Assembly: GCF_000346615.1 (NCBI RefSeq)
Contig: NZ_ANNU01000013.1
Span: forward strand, 1 to 64,000
Origin: Nafulsella turpanensis ZLM-10
GTDB lineage: Bacteria > Bacteroidota > Bacteroidia > Cytophagales > Cyclobacteriaceae
Direction of reading: 5' to 3'
Length of the DNA stretch: 64,000 nucleotides
A program made the position numbers and the translations under genes. Positions 45,634 through 54,964 of this stretch are shown here, one piece after another (position 1 is the stretch's first letter; every line of letters starts with the position of its first letter). Under the pieces are notes generated by a model, which had not been told where the DNA came from, did no database searches, and was given only the letters and a program-made list of their open reading frames with translations.

Positions 45634-47412
45634 ATGAGCCTACCCTTAAAATCGCTGGCATTTATTGGCGACCGAAGAACCATGGCAGCAGTAAGTAAAA
45701 CAGGAAGTATTTGCTGGTACTGCCCCGGTAGGTTCGACAACGGAAGCTTATTTGCCAGTCTTCTGGATGAGGAAAAAGGGGGCGAATGGAGCATAAAATG
45801 GCATAACAGCACTTTTAAGCGGCGGGATTATGAAGAAGATTCAGCCATCCTGATCAGCCTGTATCAACAGGGCCAGGAAGTAAACGTGGTGACTGATTTC
45901 ATGCCTGCCGGAAAAAACAGCCCTCAGGGTATCTGCCGGATGCTGGAAGCAAGCGCAGCCCCCTGCACCATTCAGCTCCAGCCTGCGCCCGACTTTGGCC
46001 GGGAAAAGGCCGTGCTCGTGGAGGAACAAAATTGCATCAGGATAAACGATCGCCACTTCTTCTACAGCTCTTTTCCTGCGCAGGTAGTAGAGGACCGAAT
46101 TGAAATTCAGCTGGATTCCCTTACCCGCGGGTGGATGTTTTTATCAGAAGGGCGGCTAAAGGAAGCGCCTGCACCAGAAAAGTGGCTGGACAACACCAGG
46201 GCTTTCTGGAAAAAAATAGCCGACCGGTTTAGCTACTATGGACCTTATGAGGCAGAGGTGGCCCAGTCTATTCGAGCTATCCGCATGCTTACCTATGAAG
46301 AAAGTGGCGGGATATTAGCTGCCGGTACTACCTCTCTGCCGGAATTAGTAGGTGGAGACAGAAATTATGACTACCGATATGTATGGCTGAGGGATGCAGG
46401 CATGATAGTAAGTGCCCTGACCCGTGCAGGAAGTAATGGCGTGGAAGAAAGAAGATTTCTGAAGTTTATCTGTGGCCTTGAACCAGCAAAAGGTGAGGAA
46501 GGCACTCATTTTGCCCCTATGTATACCGCAGAGCAAAAACTGCTGCCAAAGGAGCAGGTAATAGAGCTGAAGGGCTACTTAAACAGCAGGCCTGTTATGG
46601 TGGGAAACGGGGCAAGAAACCAGCTTCAATTAGGTACCACCGCCAATATTTTACTGGCGGCCAAATTGATATACAATAAATATGATACCCGGGAACACTG
46701 GGAGGTGATGGCTGCAACCGCTGATTTCCTGGCCGACAGCTGGCACAGAGAAGACCATGGGATTTGGGAGGAAAAAGTTAAAAAGCACTATACTTCCTCA
46801 AAAGTAATAGTTGCCTGCGGCCTCATGTTTATTGCCAAGCATACCAAGGACGCTGCACAAAAAAAGAAGTGGAAAAAGGCCGAAAAAGACATACGACTTT
46901 TTGTGAAGGAAAACTGCCTTAATGCAGAAGGCGCCTATGCTGCCGCAGCCGGAGAAGAGTGCGTTGATATCTCTGCCATTCTTTTCCCGGCCTGGGCCTA
47001 CACTGAAATTGATGCTCCGGAAGTAAAGGCAACTGTGAAAGTGCTGGAAAGAGATTATAAAAAAGGCTTGCTATACAGGCGTCACCTGTTTGATGCAGAT
47101 AGTGGAAAAGAAGGTGCTTTTCTTGCCGGCAGCCTCTGGATGGCACAATATTATATTTATTTAAAGGAGCTCGATAAAGCCAGAAAGATTATTGATGAAA
47201 CGTTGCAGTACACCACTGACCTGGGCTTTTTTTCTGAAGAAGCAGATGTGGAGCATCAAAGAATGATCGGCAATATTCCTCAAACTTTCGTGCATGCCTC
47301 TTTTATAGGGGCTGTTATTGACCTGAAGCATGAAATGGAAAAAAAGAAGAGTAAAGATCCTGTTAACAAGCTGATAAAAAAAGCAATAGAGCTCTTCAGG
47401 AAGCTGAACTAG
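45634..47412 (+). CDS. Glycoside hydrolase family 15 (glucoamylase/trehalase-like)
   Basis: 592 residues. An N-terminal beta-domain begins FIGDRRTMAAVSKTGSICW and has CPGRFDNGSLFASLLD, typical of bacterial GH15 proteins. The (alpha/alpha)6 catalytic domain follows, with GGDRNYDYRYVWLRDAGM, a GIWEE segment and FFSEEADVEHQRMIGNIPQ near the end, where the catalytic glutamates lie. No signal peptide is seen, so it is cytosolic and more likely acts on trehalose or an intracellular glucan than on external starch. The promoter was not identified. Confidence 0.92.
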   Translation: MSLPLKSLAFIGDRRTMAAVSKTGSICWYCPGRFDNGSLFASLLDEEKGGEWSIKWHNSTFKRRDYEEDSAILISLYQQGQEVNVVTDFMPAGKNSPQGICRMLEASAAPCTIQLQPAPDFGREKAVLVEEQNCIRINDRHFFYSSFPAQVVEDRIEIQLDSLTRGWMFLSEGRLKEAPAPEKWLDNTRAFWKKIADRFSYYGPYEAEVAQSIRAIRMLTYEESGGILAAGTTSLPELVGGDRNYDYRYVWLRDAGMIVSALTRAGSNGVEERRFLKFICGLEPAKGEEGTHFAPMYTAEQKLLPKEQVIELKGYLNSRPVMVGNGARNQLQLGTTANILLAAKLIYNKYDTREHWEVMAATADFLADSWHREDHGIWEEKVKKHYTSSKVIVACGLMFIAKHTKDAAQKKKWKKAEKDIRLFVKENCLNAEGAYAAAAGEECVDISAILFPAWAYTEIDAPEVKATVKVLERDYKKGLLYRRHLFDADSGKEGAFLAGSLWMAQYYIYLKELDKARKIIDETLQYTTDLGFFSEEADVEHQRMIGNIPQTFVHASFIGAVIDLKHEMEKKKSKDPVNKLIKKAIELFRKLN

Positions 47413-47506
47413 TGCCGGGTCTTACAGTTACAGGCTTTGTTCGCTTGCTGGTCCCTCCCATTCAGAATTAGCAACCTCCACGCAGGAGCACCACTTTGAT
47501 TTTCTG

Positions 47507-48118
47507 CTAAGCCGGCTTTTTAAGATTCCCGGACAACAAATGATCCAGCCAGGATGCCCTTCGGCTGATTCTTCTTTTCTCCGCCTTTCTCATTGCGTCA
47601 TACGTCAGGCCTACTGCACAGGCATAAACCGCATGATGCATGGCATCGATAGCAATTTGTTTTGGCGACCATTGGGTAATAGGAGGAGTTCCGGCAGCAG
47701 CAGGCAGCATAACCTGTGCAGTTCCCCAAACAGCACTAAAGTGACACAGGTCGGCCACCGGGCCATGAATACCGGCCAGGTCCAGAGCTCCACGAAACAC
47801 ACCCCAACTTGTGCCATAGCTGAAGTGCATCATTTCAGAAAACTTCTGCTTATTCTCCTCTACCTTCTGCTGTGTCTCTTCTGAGGGCTCCTCCCGTCCG
47901 TTTTTTTCTTTTTCTAACTCTGCCTTCCCTTTTGGTTCTACACCTAAGGCCTTACCTGCCACCTTCACCGGAGCATTGCTCGCTTCCCTGTTCGTGATTT
48001 GCATTTCAATCATCTGCGATACGGTAATTGCCACTGTACCAGCAAAGCCGGCAATTAATCCTTTTCCTAATGCTCCGCCTACTTTAGCAAGGCCTGTAAA
48101 AATTGTGCTGTCTGCCAT
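47507..48118 (-). CDS. Hypothetical membrane protein
   Basis: 203 residues. It has a hydrophobic Gly-rich N-terminal helix (GGALGKGLIAGFAGTVAITVSQ), a charged central stretch (about 65-95, Lys/Glu-rich) and a C-terminal part with YGTSWGVFRGALDLAGIHG, CHFSAVWGTAQVMLP and DAMHHAVYACAVGLTYDAM. The histidine- and aromatic-containing helices and four to five hydrophobic segments suggest a membrane protein. It may relate to DUF1440-type proteins, but I am not sure. Confidence 0.7.
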   Translation of the reverse strand: MADSTIFTGLAKVGGALGKGLIAGFAGTVAITVSQMIEMQITNREASNAPVKVAGKALGVEPKGKAELEKEKNGREEPSEETQQKVEENKQKFSEMMHFSYGTSWGVFRGALDLAGIHGPVADLCHFSAVWGTAQVMLPAAAGTPPITQWSPKQIAIDAMHHAVYACAVGLTYDAMRKAEKRRISRRASWLDHLLSGNLKKPA

Positions 48119-48232
48119 CGTTTTGTATGAAAGGTTAAAAGTCTGTTTATCTGTTGAGTAGTGAACATAACGGTACCTTCTATGTTTTTACTTCGGTCTA
48201 TCTTTTAACACCTTCCTTTGGCGGGTAGAAAT

Positions 48233-48270
48233 AAAAAAAGCCGAATATATTTCCATATCGGCCTTTTTTT
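48233..48270 (-). terminator. Intrinsic terminator downstream of tRNA-Arg
   Basis: GCCGA(A)TAT pairs with ATATCGGC with one bulged A, flanked by seven A and seven T. On the minus strand it ends the tRNA-Arg transcript. Confidence 0.8.
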
Positions 48271-48302
48271 ACTTTCCACTAATTTCAAACGAACCAGTTT
48301 TG

Positions 48303-48376
48303 TGCACCCGGCAGGGTTCGAACCTGCAACCACCAGAACCGGAATCTGGCATTCTATCCAGTTGAACTACGGGTGC
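48303..48376 (-). tRNA. tRNA-Arg (anticodon CCG)
   Basis: On the minus strand the acceptor GCACCCG pairs with CGGGTGC with discriminator A. The anticodon stem CCAGA/TCTGG encloses TTCCGGT with anticodon CCG (codon CGG), and the T arm is CAGGTTCGAACCCTG. No CCA is encoded. Confidence 0.95.
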
Positions 48377-48520
48377 TAAATGCTTTGCAAAAGTAGAACT
48401 TCTTGCCGAAAAGCGAAATACTCTGCAGGAAAAATATAAATTCTCTTCTCAGCCTCCTCCTACCGTAGGTAGAATTTTAATTTCACTGCTGGTTGACTTC
48501 ATAAACTTTGCATATCTTTT

Positions 48521-49561
48521 TCAGGAGATTTCCAGCTCAACATCTCCTCCGATCGGGTAGCCTACACATGTTAACACCAGTCCTGCTTCCAATTCATGTT
48601 CGCTAAGAACCTCGTTGTACGACATCCATACTTCTCCCTGTTTGCAGCGGGCCACACAGTTGCCGCATCTCCCCACCTCACAGCTATAGGGTAGAATGAT
48701 GCCTTTCTTTTTGGCTGCCCTATGGATAGTTTCCGGAAACTGCACGATAAAGTGATACTCCTCCCCTAACAGTTTCAGCCTCACTTCATGCGGTTCCTTA
48801 TCAGGCGGACTTAACTTTGGAAGAACCTTAGCCGTTGTAAAAGTTTCCTTACGGATATTGGAATCCGGAACGCCTAACTGGTATAAGCCATAGCCACACA
48901 TTACCATATAATTTTCAGGGCCACATAAATAAAAGAGCGACCTCTCCATTGGTGCTACCGAATGAGCCTTCACCAGCGTTTTTAATAAATCTTTGTGCAG
49001 CCGGGCCCGGTAAAGATCGGGCGAGGTACTATAAAGGAATTCAATGCTAAGCTGGTCAGGAAACTTCTTCTCCAGTGCCTGTAGTTCTTTCAGGAACAAG
49101 GTGCTTTCCTCTGTACGGTTGCTGTACACCAGCACCACTTTCTTTTCAGGATGAGTAAGTAGAGCAGTCTTAGTAAGGGAATAGATTGGGGTTATACCAC
49201 TTCCTGCAGCAAAAAAGAACAGCTGTTTATAGCCGGCAAAATCACCCGGAAAGGTAAAGAAACCTGCTGCTCCGGTAGTTAGAAGCTCATCTCCTACTTT
49301 TGCCTCCTCTGCCAGGTAGCGCGAAAAAACACCATTTTCTATTCGCTTTACAGCCACCGATAATGGCTCGCCCGTTGCCGGACTGGAGGTTAAAGAGTAA
49401 GAACGGCGGATTTCTCCGGCATTAGTGGGCAAAACAAAGGTCAGGTACTGTCCTGCCTGGTACGATATTTTTCTCGCTTCTTCACCTTCAAAGCTGAAGG
49501 TCTTTACCCCATTTACTTCCTCGTTTATTTTACTGATGATTAGCCTGGTAAATAAAGACAT
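48521..49561 (-). CDS. PaaE/HCR-like flavodoxin-reductase-type oxidoreductase with 2Fe-2S domain
   Basis: 346 residues from MSLFTRLIISKI, the usual family start. An ATG at 49627 would add 22 unconserved residues. The FAD-binding domain has RRSYSLTSSP, the NAD(P) domain has FFAAGSGITPIYSL and LCGPENYM, and the C-terminal 2Fe-2S ferredoxin domain has YSCEVGRCGNC...RC plus a later Cys in LVLTCVG. The FNR-then-ferredoxin order matches PaaE-type and hybrid-cluster-protein reductases. The electron acceptor is not encoded nearby, so the partner oxygenase is unknown. Confidence 0.92.
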   Translation of the reverse strand: MSLFTRLIISKINEEVNGVKTFSFEGEEARKISYQAGQYLTFVLPTNAGEIRRSYSLTSSPATGEPLSVAVKRIENGVFSRYLAEEAKVGDELLTTGAAGFFTFPGDFAGYKQLFFFAAGSGITPIYSLTKTALLTHPEKKVVLVYSNRTEESTLFLKELQALEKKFPDQLSIEFLYSTSPDLYRARLHKDLLKTLVKAHSVAPMERSLFYLCGPENYMVMCGYGLYQLGVPDSNIRKETFTTAKVLPKLSPPDKEPHEVRLKLLGEEYHFIVQFPETIHRAAKKKGIILPYSCEVGRCGNCVARCKQGEVWMSYNEVLSEHELEAGLVLTCVGYPIGGDVELEIS

Positions 49562-49852
49562 ATTAAAATGGTATTCTCGCCAAAGTGGATTTTCATTATT
49601 AATTAAGAAGGTCCAATACCTACACAAAATCTGAAGTTAAAGAGTATTCATCCATTTCGCTATTCCAGGCTTTCGTGCTCAGCTTACCAGTCTGAATAAT
49701 GTGCAAATAAAGATCTTCCTGTTCTCCACGCTATACCCTTCAGCTTATAAAATTAACGGTGCATTTCCTTTTCTTGTTTATAAGCCCCTATTTTAAGGCC
49801 AAACAATAAGCTGTTTCAATTATTAATAATTTAAGAAACCACAAACTTTAAT

Positions 49853-51193
49853 ATGGCCGGAATTCCGACAACTCAAGTAATTCGTAAAACCATTCTAACT
49901 CCTTTTCAGCGCTTCCTCCATACCGAATCGGCAGGTGGCATTTTGCTTATCTTCTTTACCCTTTTTGCTATGCTTTGGGCAAACTCACCCTGGGCGCAAA
50001 GCTATTTTGCACTATGGGAAAACAAGCTCACCATCGGCTTTGGTGACTGGGCTCTCTCAAAAGAGTTAATTCTTTGGGTAAACGACGGGCTAATGGCCAT
50101 TTTCTTTTTCCTGGTCGGACTCGAAATTAAACGGGAAGTGCTAATTGGGGAGTTATCCTCCGTAAAAAAAGCTTCCCTTCCTTTTTTTGCGGCTATTGGA
50201 GGAATGGTGCTACCTGCCCTTCTTTTTATTCTGTTACAGCAAGGAAGACCAGGGGCATCTGGCTGGGGTATCCCTATGGCAACGGATATCGCCTTCTCCC
50301 TTGGGATTTTAAGCCTGCTGGGCAAAAGAGTGCCGGTAAGCATGAAGATATTCCTTACTGCTTTTGCCATAGTCGACGATATTGGTGCGGTACTGGTTAT
50401 TGCGCTCTTTTATAGCAACGAAATATATTTAACTGCCCTTTACATAGCTTTAGGTCTTTTTGCCATTCTACCGATTCTCAACTTTTTCAATGTCAAGAAA
50501 AAAACGCCTTACCTCCTTTTAGGAATTGTAATCTGGTACTTTTTCCTCAAATCAGGCTTACATCCTACCATTGCCGGTATTATGGTTGCTTTTACCATCC
50601 CTATTTCTTCCCGCATCCGCTGCAGAGAGTTTGTAGAGGAAATAGAAGAAAACCTTACCGATTTCAGGGATTATAATATACCCAACGACCGCCTTCTTAC
50701 TTATGAACAGCTTTCTGCTGTTGGTACCATTGAGCGTGCTGCCGAAAGCGTGCAGCCACCTTTGCAAAAGCTCGAACATAGCCTCCATACTTTTGTGGCT
50801 TTCTTTATTCTGCCCGTCTTTGCCCTGGCCAATGCCGGAGTAGCTTTGGGAGATGCCGGAGCAGCTTTCAGTAATCCGCTTACCCTCAATATTGCCATGG
50901 GTTTATTAATAGGAAAAACGGTGGGCATTACCCTGCTCTCGTGGATAGGCGTTAAAGCGGGCTTTGCCAGCCTACCTGAAGGAACGTACTGGAAACACAT
51001 TATTGGACTGGGACTCCTTGGCGGGGTTGGATTTACCATGGCTCTTTTCATTGCCAACCTTGCCTTTACAGATGCTGAATTACTGGGGGCAGCGAAAATA
51101 GGCATCCTGCTTGGCTCTACCATTGCAGGTGTAGGTGGTTACATTCTTTTAAGGATAACCCTACCGAAGGTAAGCCCGGGTTCTAATGAATAG
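49853..51193 (+). CDS. nhaA: Na+/H+ antiporter NhaA
   Basis: 446 residues with about 12 TM segments. The ion-binding aspartates are in VDDIGAV (Asp175, Asp176) and MATDIAF (Asp144), corresponding to the E. coli NhaA Asp163/164/133 set. The HTESAGGILL opening, LEIKREVLIGEL and GLLGGVGFTMALFIANLAF are family hallmarks. A charged linker (about 265-310) is longer than in E. coli, as in many Bacteroidota NhaA proteins. It exports Na+ in exchange for protons and likely serves pH and salt homeostasis. A long hairpin follows. Confidence 0.97.
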   Translation: MAGIPTTQVIRKTILTPFQRFLHTESAGGILLIFFTLFAMLWANSPWAQSYFALWENKLTIGFGDWALSKELILWVNDGLMAIFFFLVGLEIKREVLIGELSSVKKASLPFFAAIGGMVLPALLFILLQQGRPGASGWGIPMATDIAFSLGILSLLGKRVPVSMKIFLTAFAIVDDIGAVLVIALFYSNEIYLTALYIALGLFAILPILNFFNVKKKTPYLLLGIVIWYFFLKSGLHPTIAGIMVAFTIPISSRIRCREFVEEIEENLTDFRDYNIPNDRLLTYEQLSAVGTIERAAESVQPPLQKLEHSLHTFVAFFILPVFALANAGVALGDAGAAFSNPLTLNIAMGLLIGKTVGITLLSWIGVKAGFASLPEGTYWKHIIGLGLLGGVGFTMALFIANLAFTDAELLGAAKIGILLGSTIAGVGGYILLRITLPKVSPGSNE

Positions 51194-51209
51194 TTAATAT
51201 AAGCTCCAT

Positions 51210-51280
51210 AAAAAAAGAAGGGTTCTTTGCTTTAGATTCCCGAAGTTTAGCTTTGAATCTACGGCAAAGAACCCATTTCT
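51210..51280. terminator. Long bidirectional terminator between nhaA and the SPW-VKOR gene
   Basis: GGGTTCTTTGC (51220-51230) pairs with GCAAAGAACCC (51264-51274) and inner TAGATTC (51233-51239) pairs with GAATCTA (51255-51261). The minus-strand side ends in a T-rich run (TTCTTTTTTATG), so it works best for the minus-strand gene and less well for nhaA. Confidence 0.8.
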
Positions 51281-51438
51281 GTAATCCTTCCCTCTCCATT
51301 AAAACAGGAAGTTTACCTTTAGTATTTAGCCGCTTTTTACCGGCTCATTCAACACCACCTAAACCACCAGAAGGGCCTTGGGATTTGTTGACTCACCAGA
51401 ATTTAACTGTGGCCTGTACGGCATCAAAAGAAGAGCCA

Positions 51439-52815
51439 TCATTTGATGTACTTGTCGTAGCTTCCTCTTTTATCTTCCACTTTTCCTCTTGGAAATGAGA
51501 GTGGTATTAGTAGCACTCCGGAAATAATCGTAGCCCACATTACCATGCTTTGTTCCGTTCCAAAAATAAAAGGAGCTGCGATAAGCCAGATTCCAAACAG
51601 GATAAAAATATAGCGAACAATTCTGGCCACTTCCGACATACTGATAACGGCAAATGTTACAATAAGAGCTCCTGCCACATGATTATTGTCGGCCATGGTA
51701 CCTTTAAAACCTAGCAGGCCCGGAGAGCTCATTATCCAAATACCAATAATGGCAATCAGGCACAGATTCCAGGGCCTGATGAGAAGGTCTTTTCCCATGG
51801 CCCGGATGGTATTGCCGAGCAGCAACTTGGGGTCTTCCTTTTCTTCCATTTTGCCTCCTTCCATGGTGCCACCGAACCAGAATAGCTCCCAGAATGACTT
51901 CCCTTTCTTTCGTTCCTCCTTAATCATTTGGATGGTAGCTACAACTTCATCCACTGTAAAAGGAATCATAATAAGAGAAATGGTGGCACTGCAAAGACAA
52001 AGAAAACACCAATACCCCACAGAGACAGGCTGCAGAATAATTAGGGTAATGCTTACCACTCCCAGCGGAACAATCATGATAGCAAAAATAATAACCACCC
52101 ACGGCATGGTACGCCAGCGGTGGACTCCTCCCGCATATCCAAATAAAACATCAAGTATATAGGAAAAGGCACCGAGCATAGCATCCGATACCGGGAAGGA
52201 TTTGGAAACCTTTGAAGTGAGCACCTGCTTGGTTCCATCGCCAAAGAATGGATCCCACACGGTGTGGATAATTTCCAGCTGAAAAGCACCCATATACCGG
52301 GCAATAAAAAAGCCCAGCCAAGCCAGAAAAATAACCGGCGCCCGCTGACCCCAGGAGGAAGGATTGTAGCTCCAGCCCGGGGGTATACCAGGTCCCGGCT
52401 GGGCGAACAGTTTAATGCCAGGCTGCCGGGCCACCACAATAGCAAAGCCAACGGTAAGGGTTGCTACAAAATAATCAACTAAAAGGGCAGTACCATCCCG
52501 GACGTGGAAGACCATTGGCGCTACAAAAAGCCAAACTCCCAGGAAAACAAGCCCCCACTGTGCCCATAAATTATAAGGCTTCAGTGCAAAGTAGCTGAGC
52601 CCTATCAGCAAGAGGCCCGACAGAATGTCGTTCCAGGTCATTACCGTCTGTTCATAATAAAAGGTAAGTGGATTGGCAAGAAGCCATAACCCCAGCACCA
52701 TTATAGCATAATACACCCAACTGATGCCCCGGTGATGTTCCTCGTGAGCAGCTTGCTTTTCAGGAGAAAACATTTCCTTCTTTACAAAAAAAAGATTTCC
52801 GAAGGTCAGGCCCAT
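51439..52815 (-). CDS. SPW-repeat / VKOR fusion membrane protein
   Basis: 458 residues with many hydrophobic segments. The N-terminal part (about 30-125) and the C-terminal part (about 345-445) each contain W-x-NDILSGLLLIGLSYF-like and W-ATIISGVLLI-like segments characteristic of SPW repeats. The middle part (about 180-315) includes WDPFFGDGTKQVLTSK, FSYILDVLFGYAGGVHRW and a WCFLCLCS motif, the CxxC region of VKOR-type reductases. No periplasmic thioredoxin domain is present. It may oxidise envelope thiols. Met15 is an alternative start. Confidence 0.82.
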   Translation of the reverse strand: MGLTFGNLFFVKKEMFSPEKQAAHEEHHRGISWVYYAIMVLGLWLLANPLTFYYEQTVMTWNDILSGLLLIGLSYFALKPYNLWAQWGLVFLGVWLFVAPMVFHVRDGTALLVDYFVATLTVGFAIVVARQPGIKLFAQPGPGIPPGWSYNPSSWGQRAPVIFLAWLGFFIARYMGAFQLEIIHTVWDPFFGDGTKQVLTSKVSKSFPVSDAMLGAFSYILDVLFGYAGGVHRWRTMPWVVIIFAIMIVPLGVVSITLIILQPVSVGYWCFLCLCSATISLIMIPFTVDEVVATIQMIKEERKKGKSFWELFWFGGTMEGGKMEEKEDPKLLLGNTIRAMGKDLLIRPWNLCLIAIIGIWIMSSPGLLGFKGTMADNNHVAGALIVTFAVISMSEVARIVRYIFILFGIWLIAAPFIFGTEQSMVMWATIISGVLLIPLSFPRGKVEDKRGSYDKYIK

Positions 52816-53293
52816 ACTGTAAAAATTTTAGTTTCCAAAAGAAATAATAAACAGTTTTAAAAGTAAGATACCCTGACCTGTTTTTGTTTAAACAGGGAGG
52901 AGTAGCTCTCCTCAGTTATAAAGAATCCGCTATAGTTACGGGAGAAAGAATTTTCTTTGATGGGAAAAAGAAGAATTCAATTCTACGGAATCTCAACAGG
53001 CTCCTCCTCTTATTTTTTTAGCTGCTTAAAGGCCTCTAACATATAATATGTGGTATAAAGAAAGGCCGTAACATCCATTATATCCTCTTTACACCCTGTT
53101 AAAGATAAGTGGACAAGGGCTTTAAATATTCCGAACATTCAACCTCCGCCACCGTTCTTTTAATGGTAAGGTGCTATATGTAAGGCAGATAGGTAATCTA
53201 ATTGTAACTGCCGGCATAGCCACAGCACCAGGAAGTAAAAATCAAGAGAGCTTTAATTTGATAGTTGTAAAACTTTAATAAATTTTTTAAGCA
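52816..53293. other. Divergent intergenic region
   Basis: 478 bp between the SPW-VKOR gene and the SDR gene. No gene found. A small palindrome ACATAT-A-ATATGT lies near 53039-53051. It probably holds both promoters but no firm consensus was seen. Confidence 0.45.
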
Positions 53294-54151
53294 ATGGGAG
53301 AACAAAAAAATAAGCAGTTTCCGCCACAGGAGCAGGAAGCACCAGGAAAACAGGGTAAAATGAACCCGGATCCTATCATTATCAGAGATTCATATAAAGG
53401 GGCAGAAAAATTAAAGGGAAAGGTAGCCCTCATTACCGGAGGAGATTCGGGAATTGGCCAGTCTGTAGCCGCTCACTATGCCCGTGAAGGAGCCGATGTG
53501 GCCATTATTTACCTTAGCGAGGATGAGGATGCATACAAGACCAAGAAGCTGGTAGAAGCTGAAGGGCAGCGCTGTATGCTCATAAAAGGGAACCTTGAAG
53601 ACGAGCAGTTTTGCCAGAAGGCAGTTGAGGAGGTAATTAATGAATTCGGAAAGCTCAATATACTGGTAAATAATGCAGGAGAGCAGCACCCTGCCAAGGA
53701 GATTGAGGACATAGATACCGAAATGATGCGAAAAACCTTTGAGACTAACATCTTCGGTATGTTCTATCTTACCAAGGCAGCCTCCCCTCATTTAAAGGAA
53801 GGCGATGCCATCATTAACACCACCAGTGTAACGGCTGTTAAAGGCAACCCAACCCTGCTGGACTACTCCTCCACGAAGGGAGCCATATTATCCTTTACCC
53901 GGGCCCTGGCTTTAAATCTTGGAAAGAAGAAAATAAGAGTAAATGGTGTGGCGCCGGGCCCAATCTGGACCCCGCTGATTCCCTCCACCTTTCCACCTGA
54001 GAAGGTAGAGAAATTTGGCTCCAGCAGTTTGCTTGAGCGGGCAGGACAGCCATGTGAAGTAGCACCCTCTTATGTATTGCTGGCTTCAGAAGATGGCTCT
54101 TACATCACCGGCCAGGTAATTCATGTAAATGGCGGTGAATGGATAGGCTAA
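53294..54151 (+). CDS. SDR-family oxidoreductase (YghA/general stress protein-like)
   Basis: 285 residues. The Pro/Gln-rich N-terminal extension (1-40) followed by TGGDSGIG (48-55) is the pattern of the YghA/YdaD-like stress SDR branch. Catalytic residues are Ser178, Tyr191 and Lys195 (YSSTK), with NNAG at 126-129 and a PGPIWTPLIPS cofactor loop. It is likely an NAD(P)-dependent reductase linked to osmotic or general stress; its substrate is unknown. A strong terminator follows. Confidence 0.93.
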   Translation: MGEQKNKQFPPQEQEAPGKQGKMNPDPIIIRDSYKGAEKLKGKVALITGGDSGIGQSVAAHYAREGADVAIIYLSEDEDAYKTKKLVEAEGQRCMLIKGNLEDEQFCQKAVEEVINEFGKLNILVNNAGEQHPAKEIEDIDTEMMRKTFETNIFGMFYLTKAASPHLKEGDAIINTTSVTAVKGNPTLLDYSSTKGAILSFTRALALNLGKKKIRVNGVAPGPIWTPLIPSTFPPEKVEKFGSSSLLERAGQPCEVAPSYVLLASEDGSYITGQVIHVNGGEWIG

Positions 54152-54170
54152 AGTAGTCTTTTATCGAAGA

Positions 54171-54208
54171 AAGAGCTGGCAGGAAAATTCCTGCCAGCTC
54201 TTTTTTTA
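54171..54208 (+). terminator. Intrinsic terminator after the SDR gene
   Basis: AAAGAGCTGGCAGGA (54171-54185) pairs with TCCTGCCAGCTCTTT (54190-54204), followed by TTTT. It is a 15-bp stem with a 4-nt loop. Confidence 0.93.
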
Positions 54209-54414
54209 CCAACTTTTGTCCGGCTCCCGGCAACATTAAGCCCACTCTAATTACAGTACTTCCTTCCATCTACCGTCCAGGGGGCTAATCAGCCAGACTA
54301 AAGGCATTTTTTACGGCGGAGAAGGATTTCCATATATATTGTCACAAACAAAATTTACCCAAGATAACTTATATTGCCCGTATATGATAAACAGCCTACC
54401 TTAATCAACTTTCC

Positions 54415-54840
54415 ATGGCAGAGCGCAGCTTTTTTATTTCTACCGATCAGAGCCTACTCGACGTCGCCCTTATCTGGGATTATTTAGCCAACCATTCCTA
54501 CTGGGCCCGGGGGCGAAGCAGGGATACTGTAGAAAAGTCTATCGAAAACTCCCTTTGTTTTGGAGTATACACTTTACAGAATGAGCAGGTGGGATTTGCC
54601 AGAATAATTACAGATTATAGTGTGTTTGCCTGGATAATGGATGTTTTTATTGTAGAGGAATACAGGGGTAAAGGCCTGAGCAAAAAACTAATGGAAGAAG
54701 TAATGAAGCACCCTTCCCTTCAGGGTCTCCAAAGGTGGGGACTCAATACCAAAGACGCACACGGACTATATGAGCAGTATGGGTTTGAAAGAATTTCCCG
54801 CCCCGACTGGATGATGGAAAAAACCAAGAAACCTGCCTAA
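54415..54840 (+). CDS. GNAT family N-acetyltransferase
   Basis: 141 residues, a minimal GNAT. It has an N-terminal WDYLANHSYWARGRS helix region, then VGFARIITDYSVFAWIMDVF (strands 3-4), the acetyl-CoA loop EEYRGKGLSKKLM, and a terminal YEQYGFERI segment. This opening resembles a widespread small GNAT group of unknown acceptor. It is isolated between a terminator and the NmrA-like gene. Confidence 0.9.
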   Translation: MAERSFFISTDQSLLDVALIWDYLANHSYWARGRSRDTVEKSIENSLCFGVYTLQNEQVGFARIITDYSVFAWIMDVFIVEEYRGKGLSKKLMEEVMKHPSLQGLQRWGLNTKDAHGLYEQYGFERISRPDWMMEKTKKPA

Positions 54841-54964
54841 CCTCAGCAGGAAGAGCAATGCTTTAAACGAGCCCTTCTAATAATAAGGAAGAGGCCACAA
54901 CTCTTCAGGGGTCATAGCAGTATAGTTTAGTAGAAACAAAAGTTAACGCTAAACGAATATCTAT

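Noticed and set aside
51686-52162. 158-residue plus-strand frame inside the SPW-VKOR gene
   Set aside because: Shadow frame; the minus-strand gene has recognisable membrane and CxxC features.
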